DNA from: Thiogranum sp963752745
GTDB taxonomy: Bacteria; Pseudomonadota; Gammaproteobacteria; DSM-19610
Direction of reading: 5' to 3'
Assembly (NCBI GenBank): GCA_963752745.1
Contig: CAVWAK010000040.1
Coordinates: forward strand, 45,400-109,399
DNA: 64,000 nt
This document shows, piece after piece, positions 8,012 to 15,712 of this stretch. Both the position numbers and the translations under genes were made by a program. The notes beneath the pieces were generated by a model. It made no database searches, was not told the DNA's origin, and saw only the letters and a list, made by a program, of their open reading frames with translations. Numbering within the stretch: the first letter of the stretch is position 1; every line of letters begins with the position of its first letter.

Positions 8012-8684
8012 GCGCAAGGCCGTGGTGCTGCTCTCCGGTGGTCTGGATTCGGCCACCGTACTGGCGCTGGCCCGGCAGCAGGGTTATGCCTGTTATGCCA
8101 TGAGTCTCGACTACGGCCAACGGCATTCGGCCGAGCTGGTGGCTGCCCGCCGGGTGGCTGAGATGCAGGGAGTTGTGGAGCACAAGGTGATGCCGATGGA
8201 TCTGACCCTGATCGGCGGTTCGGCGCTGACCGATAGCCGTATCGAGGTGCCTGATCAACCCGGTGACGGCATACCGGTTACCTATGTGCCGGCCCGCAAT
8301 ACGATTTTTTTGTCTCTGGCGCTGGGTTGGGCAGAAGTGCTGGGTGCCTGGGACCTGTTTATCGGCGTGAACGCAGTAGACTACTCCGGGTATCCCGATT
8401 GCCGGCCGGAATACATCCAGGCATTTCAGCGTCTAAGCCAACTAGCCACCCGTGCGGGTGTTGAAGGCGGCAAGTTTCAGGTACACACTCCGCTTATAGA
8501 TATGAGTAAGGCCGGGATCATTCAGGCCGGCACCCGGTTGGGTGTGGATTACGCGTTGACGGTATCCTGCTATGCGGCCGATGAGGCGGGACGTGCCTGT
8601 GGACGTTGCGATTCCTGCCGTTTGCGCGCCGCCGGTTTCGCAGCAGCCGGGGTCGATGATCCCACCCACTACCAGCATGACTGA
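7995..8684 (+). CDS. queC: 7-cyano-7-deazaguanine (preQ0) synthase QueC
   Basis: A 229-residue ATP-dependent enzyme that makes preQ0 from carboxy-deazaguanine and ammonia. The N-terminal PP-loop is LLSGGLDSAT. The C-terminal zinc site has the Cys cluster SCYAADEAGRACGRCDSC. The motif YVPARNTIFLSLAL is also typical. The start overlaps the end of queE. Length is as expected. Confidence 0.96.
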   Translation: MSQDVERKAVVLLSGGLDSATVLALARQQGYACYAMSLDYGQRHSAELVAARRVAEMQGVVEHKVMPMDLTLIGGSALTDSRIEVPDQPGDGIPVTYVPARNTIFLSLALGWAEVLGAWDLFIGVNAVDYSGYPDCRPEYIQAFQRLSQLATRAGVEGGKFQVHTPLIDMSKAGIIQAGTRLGVDYALTVSCYAADEAGRACGRCDSCRLRAAGFAAAGVDDPTHYQHD

Positions 8685-8705
8685 TTGCAGTAAGAGGACC
8701 CATTT

Positions 8706-9971
8706 ATGACGTTTGACAGCTTTATTTCCGCGCAGTCTTTTTTTCTCTGGACTGTTTTTATTATTGCGCTACTGATGGGCGCTATCGTCAATAAAACCAA
8801 TTTTTGCACCATGGGTGCCGTGTCCGACTGGGTCAATATAGGCGACACGGGGCGGTTTCGCGCCTGGTTGTTTGCCATTGCGATTGCTCTGCTGGGTGTG
8901 ACGGTGCTTGAGGCGGCCGGGGTGGTGAATGTCACCAGCGCATTTCCACCCTATCGTGGCCCCCAGTTGATCTGGGCTGAAAATCTGCTGGGCGGCATCC
9001 TGTTCGGTATCGGTATGACGCTGGCCAGTGGCTGCGGCAACAAGTGCCTGGTGCGTATTGGTGGCGGTAATCTCAAGTCGATCATGGTATTTGCAGTGAT
9101 TGCGGTGATTGCCTACTTCATGATTAATCCTTTCCCCGGCTCGGACCAAACGCTGTTTACCGTACTGTTCTATGACTGGATTCGGCCACTTGCCATCGAC
9201 ACGGGTACCGGCCAGGATCTGGGTGCGCTGGTTGCCGGTAGCGAAAAGGCGGCGACTGCGCGGACGATTATCGGTGGCATACTGGGCTTTGTATTGCTGG
9301 TAATAGTGTTCAGCTCACGTGATTTCCGGGGCAGTTTTGATAACGTGCTCGGTGGTCTGGCAGTGGGTCTGGCGGTACTGGCTGCCTGGTACGTAACCAG
9401 CAATGTGCAGCTGGATATCGATGGCGAAAATTACACGCTACAGGCTTATGCCCAGCAATGGGATTTTCTTGCCGAGTCGGACGAGGGCAAGCCTGCCGAC
9501 ACGCGACCGCTGGCCGCGCAATCCTTTACCTTTATCAACCCCATGGGACAGACGGCTGGCTATTCAGCGTCCGGATTCAGTTCGGCTTACCTGACCTTTG
9601 GCGTGATGGCGGTTGCCGGCGTTATTCTCGGGTCACTGCTATGGTCGCTGCTGAGTCGCAGCTTCCGCTTTGAATGGTTTGCCTCCTTCAGGGATTTTTT
9701 CAGCCACTTTATCGGTGCCATCCTGATGGGTTTCGGTGGTGTGCTGGCGCTGGGTTGTACCATCGGTCAGGGAATTACCGGTATTTCCACCCTGGCGCTT
9801 GGGTCGTTCATTGCCTTTGGGGGGATTGTTCTTGGTAGTGCGCTGACCATGAAAATCCAGTATTACAAAATGGTGTACGAGGCCGACGCCAGCTTTATTG
9901 CGGCACTGATTACCGCGCTGGTCGACATGCACCTGCTTCCCAAGGCGATGCGACGTCTCGAAGCCGTGTGA
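8706..9971 (+). CDS. YeeE/YedE family sulfur-compound transporter
   Basis: A 421-residue multi-spanning membrane protein (about 9-10 helices). It carries the YeeE/YedE signature cysteines in repeated contexts: NFCTMGAVSDW near residue 32, ASGCGNKCLVRIGGGN near 102, and LALGCTIGQGITG near 345. YeeE proteins take up thiosulfate or related sulfur compounds, and the first and third motifs belong to the substrate path in the characterised protein. A soluble insertion of about 60 residues around 230-290 separates the halves. It starts 21 bp after queC. A role feeding thiosulfate or sulfur to the Sox/TusA genes 1-8 kb away is inference. Confidence 0.85.
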   Translation: MTFDSFISAQSFFLWTVFIIALLMGAIVNKTNFCTMGAVSDWVNIGDTGRFRAWLFAIAIALLGVTVLEAAGVVNVTSAFPPYRGPQLIWAENLLGGILFGIGMTLASGCGNKCLVRIGGGNLKSIMVFAVIAVIAYFMINPFPGSDQTLFTVLFYDWIRPLAIDTGTGQDLGALVAGSEKAATARTIIGGILGFVLLVIVFSSRDFRGSFDNVLGGLAVGLAVLAAWYVTSNVQLDIDGENYTLQAYAQQWDFLAESDEGKPADTRPLAAQSFTFINPMGQTAGYSASGFSSAYLTFGVMAVAGVILGSLLWSLLSRSFRFEWFASFRDFFSHFIGAILMGFGGVLALGCTIGQGITGISTLALGSFIAFGGIVLGSALTMKIQYYKMVYEADASFIAALITALVDMHLLPKAMRRLEAV

Positions 9972-9981
9972 CAGGCTTTAT

Positions 9982-10021
9982 ACAGGCAGGCGGGGGACCG
10001 TCTGGTTCCCCGCCTGCCTGT
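9982..10021 (+). terminator. Strong hairpin after the YeeE-family gene
   Basis: ACAGGCAGGCGGGG (9982-9995) pairs perfectly over 14 bp with CCCCGCCTGCCTGT (10008-10021) across a 12-nt loop. It lies 11 bp after the transporter stop codon and before tRNA-Lys. There is no clear U-tract, so it may act as a terminator or as a 3-prime stability hairpin. Confidence 0.6.
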
Positions 10022-10071
10022 CGAAGGCTTGTCATTTTCGGCGGGTTCGGTATCATGCCCCGCTTCTTCAC

Positions 10072-10147
10072 GGGTCGTTAGCTCAGTTGGTAGAGCAGTT
10101 GGCTTTTAACCAATTGGTCGTAGGTTCGAATCCTACACGACCCACCA
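10072..10147 (+). tRNA. tRNA-Lys (anticodon UUU)
   Basis: A 76-base tRNA with CCA encoded. The acceptor stem GGGTCGT pairs with ACGACCC. The D-arm is GCTCAGTTGGTAGAGC. The anticodon arm GTTGG-CTTTTAA-CCAAT gives anticodon TTT, and the T-arm TAGGTTCGAATCCTA is canonical. It stands alone between the YeeE-family gene and the AraC-type regulator. Confidence 0.97.
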
Positions 10148-10257
10148 TTATTCAAAGGGTTATGGGTTTGTAAATCACCCATTATCTCTGCCAGGCATGT
10201 GCCACGGTGAGGCTGTGCAGCAAAATCCTGCTGATCGGTTCCTGGCGAAATTTTCGC

Positions 10258-11298
10258 TTATTCTTGCTTGCTGCCGGCGTGGTCCTGTTCGCGGAACTCT
10301 GCCGGGGCCATACCAGTCCAGCGGCGGAAGGCGCGGGTGAAATTGCTGGGTTCTGAGAACCCCAGCAGGTAGGTTATTTCACCTATTGGCCGGTGTGTCT
10401 CACGGATATAGTGCAGCGCCAGTTCCCGACGTGTGTCCTCTAGTAATCCCTTGAAATTGGTGCCTTCCTCTTTCAGCCTGCGCTGCAGGCTGCGCAGGCT
10501 CAGGTTGAGCGTACCGGCGATGTTGCTCTGCTGTGGTGTTCCGTCCGGCAATAATTCGATGATGCGGGAGCGGACCTGCATGGCAGTGCCGTCGCGGTCA
10601 TAGCGCGCCAGATAGTCGATTACAGCCTGGTCATTGATGCGCGCCAGTTCCGGGCTCGGGGTCGGCAGGGGGTTGTCGAGCTCATGGGCACTAAATCGCA
10701 GGCGGTTGGTCTTGGCGCTGTAGTAGATCGGTGCCTTGAACAGGGCATCAAAGGATTCATGGCAGTCGGGTTTGGGACGTTGCAGGTAGACGACTTCCGG
10801 GTTAAGTGACTGACCGGCCGTGATTCGACACATGCGCAGGAATGAGGCCATGCCCATATCGCCGGCAGCATGTACGAAGTTCGGCCACTTTTCCGGGCCG
10901 GTTATGACCAGGTCAACCGACTGATCGATGTCAATCAGGCGAACTTCGATCACAGCATTCACAAAACGCGAGAAGCGCACCAGACGGTTCAGCCCGTCAC
11001 GCAGGGTGTCGCTGGCCAGCCAGGCAAACCCCAGCCCCTGCAGCACGCTGGGTTGGGTGTATTCAGCCAGTTTCAGTCCAAAGCACTCGTCACCGGTTGC
11101 CTCTACAGCGAGGCGCCAGAGCGTCTGCAGGCGAGTTGTTTGAAAGCGTTTGTCGGGACGCGATGCTTCCTTAATATCAATCCCTGCCTCTTCAAACAGT
11201 GGCAATGGATCGATCTGGTAATCGCGCAGGCCTTGCGCAATCAATGCGGCGACACCGGACAGTGTCGTGATCCGTTCGAGATTGAGATGTTCCGCCAT
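10258..11298 (-). CDS. AraC family transcriptional regulator (OruR/ArgR-like)
   Basis: A 346-residue regulator. The N-terminal two thirds match the arabinose-binding-like domain of the OruR/ArgR-type AraC subfamily (GLRDYQIDPLPLFEEAGID at the start). The C-terminal AraC DNA-binding domain has two helix-turn-helix units, including LNLSLRSLQRRLKEEGTNF and YLLGFSEPSNFTRAFRRWTG. The ligand cannot be read from the sequence. It lies downstream of soxB in the same orientation with about 175 bp between them, so a link with sox regulation is possible but unproven. Confidence 0.88.
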   Translation of the reverse strand: MAEHLNLERITTLSGVAALIAQGLRDYQIDPLPLFEEAGIDIKEASRPDKRFQTTRLQTLWRLAVEATGDECFGLKLAEYTQPSVLQGLGFAWLASDTLRDGLNRLVRFSRFVNAVIEVRLIDIDQSVDLVITGPEKWPNFVHAAGDMGMASFLRMCRITAGQSLNPEVVYLQRPKPDCHESFDALFKAPIYYSAKTNRLRFSAHELDNPLPTPSPELARINDQAVIDYLARYDRDGTAMQVRSRIIELLPDGTPQQSNIAGTLNLSLRSLQRRLKEEGTNFKGLLEDTRRELALHYIRETHRPIGEITYLLGFSEPSNFTRAFRRWTGMAPAEFREQDHAGSKQE

Positions 11299-11421
11299 GC
11301 CGCCTCGCGTTCCCGGTTAACGGTAACGATACTAGCAGGCTTTGTATCTGCTTACAGCAGACGCATCGGGTATTGCAGGTTGTAGTATGCTGTTGTGGCC
11401 GTGCGCCGGTGTTTGAAGGGT

Positions 11422-11459
11422 GACGCGCTTCACCCGGCCAGGTGCCGGCGAAGCGCGTC
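11422..11459 (-). terminator. Hairpin after soxB
   Basis: GACGCGCTTC (11422-11431) pairs with GAAGCGCGTC (11450-11459) over 10 bp, with further partial pairing inside the loop (CCGGCC/GCCGG). It lies 14 bp past the soxB stop on the minus strand and probably ends the sox transcript. No long U-tract follows. Confidence 0.5.
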
Positions 11460-11472
11460 TGTGTGGGTTTGA

Positions 11473-13221
11473 CTAGTTGGAAAGGCCCGGGTTGCCCGCA
11501 ACGCCTTTGAGCACGGGTTCGTTGAGCGCAATCTTGCTGATGGTTTTCTTGTCGCGCAGATACTCGGCAACCACATCCCAGACCGGGGTACCATCCAGTT
11601 TCTGTGCGACACTGGCCCAGCCAGCAACCGCATATTCCTTGTCGGCACTCAGCGGCTTGCCGTCCAGCTCCATATCGTTGATACGCGAGCCGATGCTGGC
11701 GTTCGGATCGATGCTGTATTTGAGGCCGCCAACTCGCACCATGTCACCGCCTTGCTGATAGTAGGGGTCTTTATTGAACAGGTTGTCGGCAACGTCTTCG
11801 AGAATTTCCTTGATGCGTGTGCCAGTCAGGTTGTTCAGGGTGACTGAGGGATAGGTGATGGCTGTCTGGGTCATGACATGGTCGAAGGTGATGGCCTCCC
11901 CTGGCATGACGCTGACGCCCCAGCGGAAGCCGGGGGAGAAAGCGATTTCGGCGCCCTGGACATCCATCAGTGCGTCACAGATGAGCTGGTCAAACGTTCC
12001 GTTGAAGTTGCCGCGACGGTAGAGCAGTTCGTCGGTAACGGCCAGCTCTTCGTTAAGCTTATCCTTGTAGGGTGCGCGTACCTTGTCGATATAGGTGGCC
12101 ATTTCGGTATCGGCTTCGAGCAGGTTGGAGAATACTGGCAGCAGGTGGTAGCGGTAGTCGCGGATCTTGCCATCGCGGACGTCGAAGTCGAGCACGCTGA
12201 GGAATTTGCTGTTGGAACCGGCGTTGGTGACCAGCGTAACGCCATTGGCGTTTTTGACTTCCACCGGACGCGGTACGGCGTCATGAGTATGGCCGCCCAT
12301 AATGGCATCAATGCCGGTGACACGAGATGCCATCTTGAGATCAACGTCCATACCATTGTGCGACAGAACAATGACCACTTGTGCGCCTTCGCCACGCGCC
12401 TTGTCTACCATTTCCTGCATGCGATCTTCGCGTATGCCGAAGCTCCAGTCGGGTACCATGAAGCGTGGGTTGGCGATCGGCGTATACGGGAATGCCTGGC
12501 CAATAATAGCCGTTGGTACGCCATTGATCTCCCTGATGACGTAGGGCTTGAAGACCTGTTCACCCCACTCATTGTCGATTATGTTCTGGGCCACAAAATC
12601 GATGCTGTCCTTGAAATCGTTGTTAATGATTTCCGTAACGCGGTCAGCGCCGAAGGTCATTTCCCAGTGCGCGGTCATAACGTCCACGCCAAGCATCTTC
12701 TGGGCATCGACCATGTCCTGAGCGTCGGTCCAGTACGAGGTGCCGGAACCCTGCCAGGTATCGCCGCCATCAAGCAGCAGCGAGCCCGGGCGCTGAGCGC
12801 GGACGGTCTTGATCAGTGTCGACAGGTGAGCAAAGCCACCAACCTTGCCGAGCTGATTTGCCGCGTCGACAAAGTTCAAATAGGTGAACGCATGCGCCTC
12901 GGGAGAGCCGGGCAATATGCCATAGTGTTTCAGAAAGGCGTCGCCTACCAGGTGCGGAGGATTGCCTTTCATGGGGCCTACGCCCAGATTGATGCTCGGC
13001 TCGCGAAAGTAGATGGGCAACAGTTGCGCATGGCAGTCGGTATAGTGCATGAGCGAAACGTTGCCAAAGGCTGGAATCTCGTAGGGTGTACCGGGGCTGG
13101 AGGCTGGTTTGACTCCGTTGTGAGAGGCAGCGGGTTTGTCGCTTTCGCAGGCGCTGAGGGACATCCCTGAGGCGCTAGCGACAGCTAGCATCTGAAGAAA
13201 TTCGCGGCGGCTGATGTTCAT
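11473..13221 (-). CDS. soxB: Thiosulfohydrolase SoxB
   Basis: A 582-residue dimanganese enzyme of the 5-prime-nucleotidase superfamily that hydrolyses sulfate from the cysteine-S-sulfonate on SoxY in the periplasm. A Tat-type signal (SRREFLQMLAVAS) is followed by AC at a possible lipobox. Metal-binding motifs are visible: HYTDCHAQLLP, GGDTWQG, SHNGMDVD and GGHTHD. The C-terminal 5-prime-nucleotidase domain follows. It is the last gene of soxXYZAB; a hairpin lies between it and soxA, so it may have reduced or separate transcription. Length is normal for SoxB. Confidence 0.96.
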   Translation of the reverse strand: MNISRREFLQMLAVASASGMSLSACESDKPAASHNGVKPASSPGTPYEIPAFGNVSLMHYTDCHAQLLPIYFREPSINLGVGPMKGNPPHLVGDAFLKHYGILPGSPEAHAFTYLNFVDAANQLGKVGGFAHLSTLIKTVRAQRPGSLLLDGGDTWQGSGTSYWTDAQDMVDAQKMLGVDVMTAHWEMTFGADRVTEIINNDFKDSIDFVAQNIIDNEWGEQVFKPYVIREINGVPTAIIGQAFPYTPIANPRFMVPDWSFGIREDRMQEMVDKARGEGAQVVIVLSHNGMDVDLKMASRVTGIDAIMGGHTHDAVPRPVEVKNANGVTLVTNAGSNSKFLSVLDFDVRDGKIRDYRYHLLPVFSNLLEADTEMATYIDKVRAPYKDKLNEELAVTDELLYRRGNFNGTFDQLICDALMDVQGAEIAFSPGFRWGVSVMPGEAITFDHVMTQTAITYPSVTLNNLTGTRIKEILEDVADNLFNKDPYYQQGGDMVRVGGLKYSIDPNASIGSRINDMELDGKPLSADKEYAVAGWASVAQKLDGTPVWDVVAEYLRDKKTISKIALNEPVLKGVAGNPGLSN

Positions 13222-13310
13222 GCTGTATTCCTTGCTGAAAATGTGATTTAAGGCGAAGCAGATTGTCTAAATAGACGTCTTGCAGACGCCAATATTCCGG
13301 GCTGGTAATC

Positions 13311-13340
13311 AAAAAAGCCCGGCCAATTGACCGGGCTTTT
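13311..13340 (-). terminator. Intrinsic terminator between soxA and soxB
   Basis: On the minus strand AAAAGCCCGG-TCAATTGG-CCGGGCTTTTTT forms a GC-rich stem followed by six T. It lies 18 bp after the soxA stop and about 90 bp before the soxB start. The symmetrical A/T flanks would allow function in both directions. It suggests that soxB is expressed at a lower level than soxXYZA or has its own promoter. Confidence 0.8.
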
Positions 13341-13357
13341 CGCTTAAGCGCTGCTCT

Positions 13358-14194
13358 TTATTTGCGAGCACCTGGTCCATTGAGATCCAGACCATTGCTG
13401 ACAAAGGTATGGAAGTACTCAAGGGTGTTGTACTCGTCTTGCTGAGGCTTGTAAGGCTTGGCCCGCACCTGCTTGTTGCAGCCACCGTAACGGCGCTGAA
13501 GGGTGCCCAGGCCGCCCCACTTGGAACGATAGACAGGGAAGTGAGTGGTCTGACCTAATGCCGGGCTGAGCAGGTCAGCGCGGACACGGTTGCCAGCGTT
13601 GAACTGATGACAATCGGCGCAGGACATGTTTAGCTGGCCACGCTTCGAGTAGAAGTGTGCCTTACCCTGATTGTAGGCTGCCATGGCGCCGTCATCCGCA
13701 GGAACCTTCACGTTGGTTTTATTGCCACGCGAAGTGTAGGCCATGTATGCCGAGATATCAGCAACCGGACCTTTTTGCCATTTCAGTGGCTTCTCGCCGT
13801 TGGCTTCGCGGCAGGCATTGATAGTGCCTTCCAGTGTAACCACTTTGCCGGTATTGGTATCGAAGTAAGGATAATCCTGCTTGACACCGATGCCGCCATT
13901 GCGGAAGCAGCTGGCATAGGTTTTGCCGTTTTTGAACGGTTTGTTAAACAGGCTCTTGCCTTTGTCAATGTTGAGTTCATAGGGCGGGAACTCCTCGATG
14001 GATTCCCACTGTTCGCGGGATGCAGCATCGATGGAATACACGCCATTTACAAAATCGTTAAACGGTACATCGGGAAAACGATCTGCAAAATACGCACGGA
14101 ACTCGACCAGGTCTTGCTGGGGTCCCGCCTGGACGGCGAGGGATGCAGCAGCTGTCAGGCCAAGTGTCGCAATAATGGTTAGCAATTTTTTCAT
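13358..14194 (-). CDS. soxA: Sulfur oxidation c-type cytochrome SoxA (single-heme type)
   Basis: A 278-residue periplasmic cytochrome subunit that, with SoxX, conjugates thiosulfate to SoxY. A signal peptide ends near SLAVQA. One heme motif is present, CADCH, in MSCADCHQFNAG. The catalytic Cys ligand region RRYGGCNKQVRAK is intact. The N-terminal heme site of diheme SoxA is absent: the corresponding place reads YASCFRNGG, and its Cys may pair with the later Cys in INACREANG. It is therefore a monoheme SoxA. Its neighbour upstream is soxZ and downstream is soxB behind a terminator. Confidence 0.95.
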   Translation of the reverse strand: MKKLLTIIATLGLTAAASLAVQAGPQQDLVEFRAYFADRFPDVPFNDFVNGVYSIDAASREQWESIEEFPPYELNIDKGKSLFNKPFKNGKTYASCFRNGGIGVKQDYPYFDTNTGKVVTLEGTINACREANGEKPLKWQKGPVADISAYMAYTSRGNKTNVKVPADDGAMAAYNQGKAHFYSKRGQLNMSCADCHQFNAGNRVRADLLSPALGQTTHFPVYRSKWGGLGTLQRRYGGCNKQVRAKPYKPQQDEYNTLEYFHTFVSNGLDLNGPGARK

Positions 14195-14247
14195 GGATTC
14201 TCCACCTCCGGTTCTGGGTGTTGTCCGGGTTATCTGATCAATTGTGA

Positions 14248-14559
14248 TCAGCTGACTTTTGTTTCTGTTGAGTCACTTTCACCCTTGTTATCGACCCAGC
14301 TGATTTTCAGAGTATCACCGGCCTTGGCGCCGGAAAACTTGAATGACAGATAGGGGTTCTTGGAGACAGCAGCGCCCCACAATGCGGTCATAACCGTTGT
14401 GCCGTTATGTTCGCAAACCACTTCCTGGATGAAGTGTGCGGGGATCAGCTTGCCAGACTTCTTGTCCTTGCGCTGACCGGTTTCCATCGGGTGCTTGACC
14501 AATGCTTTAACTGTGGTCACGCCGTCGCTCGTTTTCGCTCTAGCTTTAATTGATGCCAT
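14248..14559 (-). CDS. soxZ: Thiosulfate oxidation carrier subunit SoxZ
   Basis: A 103-residue beta-sandwich protein that pairs with SoxY to carry sulfur intermediates. Typical motifs are ALVKHPMETGQRKD near the N-terminus, HFIQEV in the middle and the C-terminal ISWVDNKGES. No signal peptide is present, as usual, since it is exported with SoxY. It lies 22 bp after soxY. Confidence 0.96.
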   Translation of the reverse strand: MASIKARAKTSDGVTTVKALVKHPMETGQRKDKKSGKLIPAHFIQEVVCEHNGTTVMTALWGAAVSKNPYLSFKFSGAKAGDTLKISWVDNKGESDSTETKVS

Positions 14560-14581
14560 GTTTCTATCCTCTATCCTTTAT

Positions 14582-15055
14582 TTAGCCGCCGCAGCCGCCG
14601 ATGGTGACCTTAACTTCTTTGCCGGTGCTGTACAGTTTGCCGTCGGCTTTGACTACAGCGATAACGCTGGAGGTCTTGCCCATCTTGATACGGGTTGAGA
14701 CAAAGCCCTCTGCGCCTGCGCCCATGACAAAAGAAGCAGTCAGTGGCGCTGCATTCTTTTCGGCCAAGATGCTGATGGACTCGGCGTTAGCGATGCTGGT
14801 TTCAATAGAAACCGGTACCACGGCACCATTTTCTGCGATATCCGGTGCGCGAATAGTAATCTTGTCCGAACCTTCCAGCGCGTGCGATCCCACCAGGGAA
14901 TCAAGCGCACTGTCTACGGACTTGGCATCGAACGCTTGAGTCGGCCAGGCGGCCATTACCATGCGCGGGGTCAGCAGGCCTGCGCCCACGGCTGCGCCGA
15001 CTGCGCCGGCGGCTACGGATCCTTTCAGGAAGGTTCTGCGTTTCATGTTGGTCAC
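14582..15055 (-). CDS. soxY: Thiosulfate oxidation carrier protein SoxY
   Basis: A 157-residue carrier whose C-terminal swinging arm ends in GGCGG, the Cys that holds thiosulfate-derived sulfur during the Sox cycle. The N-terminus is a Tat signal (KRRTFLKGSVAAGAVGAAVGAG). The middle is a beta-sandwich that dimerises with SoxZ. Without soxCD nearby, the sulfane sulfur left on this Cys would have to be passed on, for example to stored sulfur; that is family knowledge applied to this operon. Confidence 0.97.
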   Translation of the reverse strand: MTNMKRRTFLKGSVAAGAVGAAVGAGLLTPRMVMAAWPTQAFDAKSVDSALDSLVGSHALEGSDKITIRAPDIAENGAVVPVSIETSIANAESISILAEKNAAPLTASFVMGAGAEGFVSTRIKMGKTSSVIAVVKADGKLYSTGKEVKVTIGGCGG

Positions 15056-15086
15056 TAGTTCTATCTCCTCTGAATCTACGCACTCT

Positions 15087-15458
15087 TTACAGTGTGTAGA
15101 CGTACTCCACGATTTTATCGATATCGCCTTCGCTCAGTATCTGCTGGCGACCGAAGGGCGGCATAATAGTATTCGGATTGATCTTGGTGGCATCCCAGAT
15201 CTGGGCGCGCAGTTTGGCCTTGTCGGGGAAACGCGCCTTCATGGCAATCAATGGCGGCCCGATATTGCCGGGTAGATCGCCCCCTTCCATCTGATGGCAG
15301 GCCAGGCAATTGCCTTTTTTGCGGTCAAATGAAACTGCTTTACCCTGTTCAACAGCTGATGCATCAGCCGCGATGACGGGGTTGGGTAGCAGGGCCAGGC
15401 TACCGGCAAGTGCCAGTACTGAACCTGCAGTCTTCATGATGCTGGGAAGTGTCCGCAT
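15087..15458 (-). CDS. soxX: Sulfur oxidation c-type cytochrome SoxX
   Basis: A 123-residue periplasmic monoheme cytochrome. A signal peptide ends at PVIAADA. The heme motif is CLACH, and the distal Met lies in NTIMPPFG. Start chosen at MRTLPS because AAGGAGGAACTG stands directly before this ATG; a longer frame upstream has no signal peptide start. It is the first gene of soxXYZAB, 31 bp before soxY. Confidence 0.94.
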   Translation of the reverse strand: MRTLPSIMKTAGSVLALAGSLALLPNPVIAADASAVEQGKAVSFDRKKGNCLACHQMEGGDLPGNIGPPLIAMKARFPDKAKLRAQIWDATKINPNTIMPPFGRQQILSEGDIDKIVEYVYTL

Positions 15459-15570
15459 CAGTTCCTCCTTCAATGCGCTTTCTTTAAGGTGGTGGATATG
15501 CCGGCTGCCCGGCACGCGTCTAAATCCGTCTAGTCAGTCTCACAATATAGTGCGCTGTTTGCCTCGAGTC

Positions 15571-15588
15571 AAAACGAATTCTCGTTTT
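15571..15588. promoter_or_regulatory. Inverted repeat upstream of soxX
   Basis: AAAACGA (15571-15577) and TCGTTTT (15582-15588) are perfectly complementary around ATTC. It lies about 115 bp upstream of the soxX start and about 125 bp downstream of the bepA stop, both on the minus strand. It could be an operator in the sox promoter region or a weak hairpin after bepA; the AT-rich stem makes a terminator less convincing. Confidence 0.3.
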
Positions 15589-15712
15589 ATAACCGGTATT
15601 AAGAAGCTATATAAGCGCTTGTTAACATACGGCTGCGCAGTAAGTCTGAACCAGAAATTAATTGTCTATGCGCGGGACGGGGAAACGCAGCGATTTATTC
15701 CCCGAACCGTGC

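Noticed and set aside
11878..13170. 430-codon plus-strand frame opposite soxB
   Set aside because: It lies entirely antisense to a complete SoxB with catalytic motifs; its translation has no recognisable domain and is typical of the antisense frame of a GC-rich gene.
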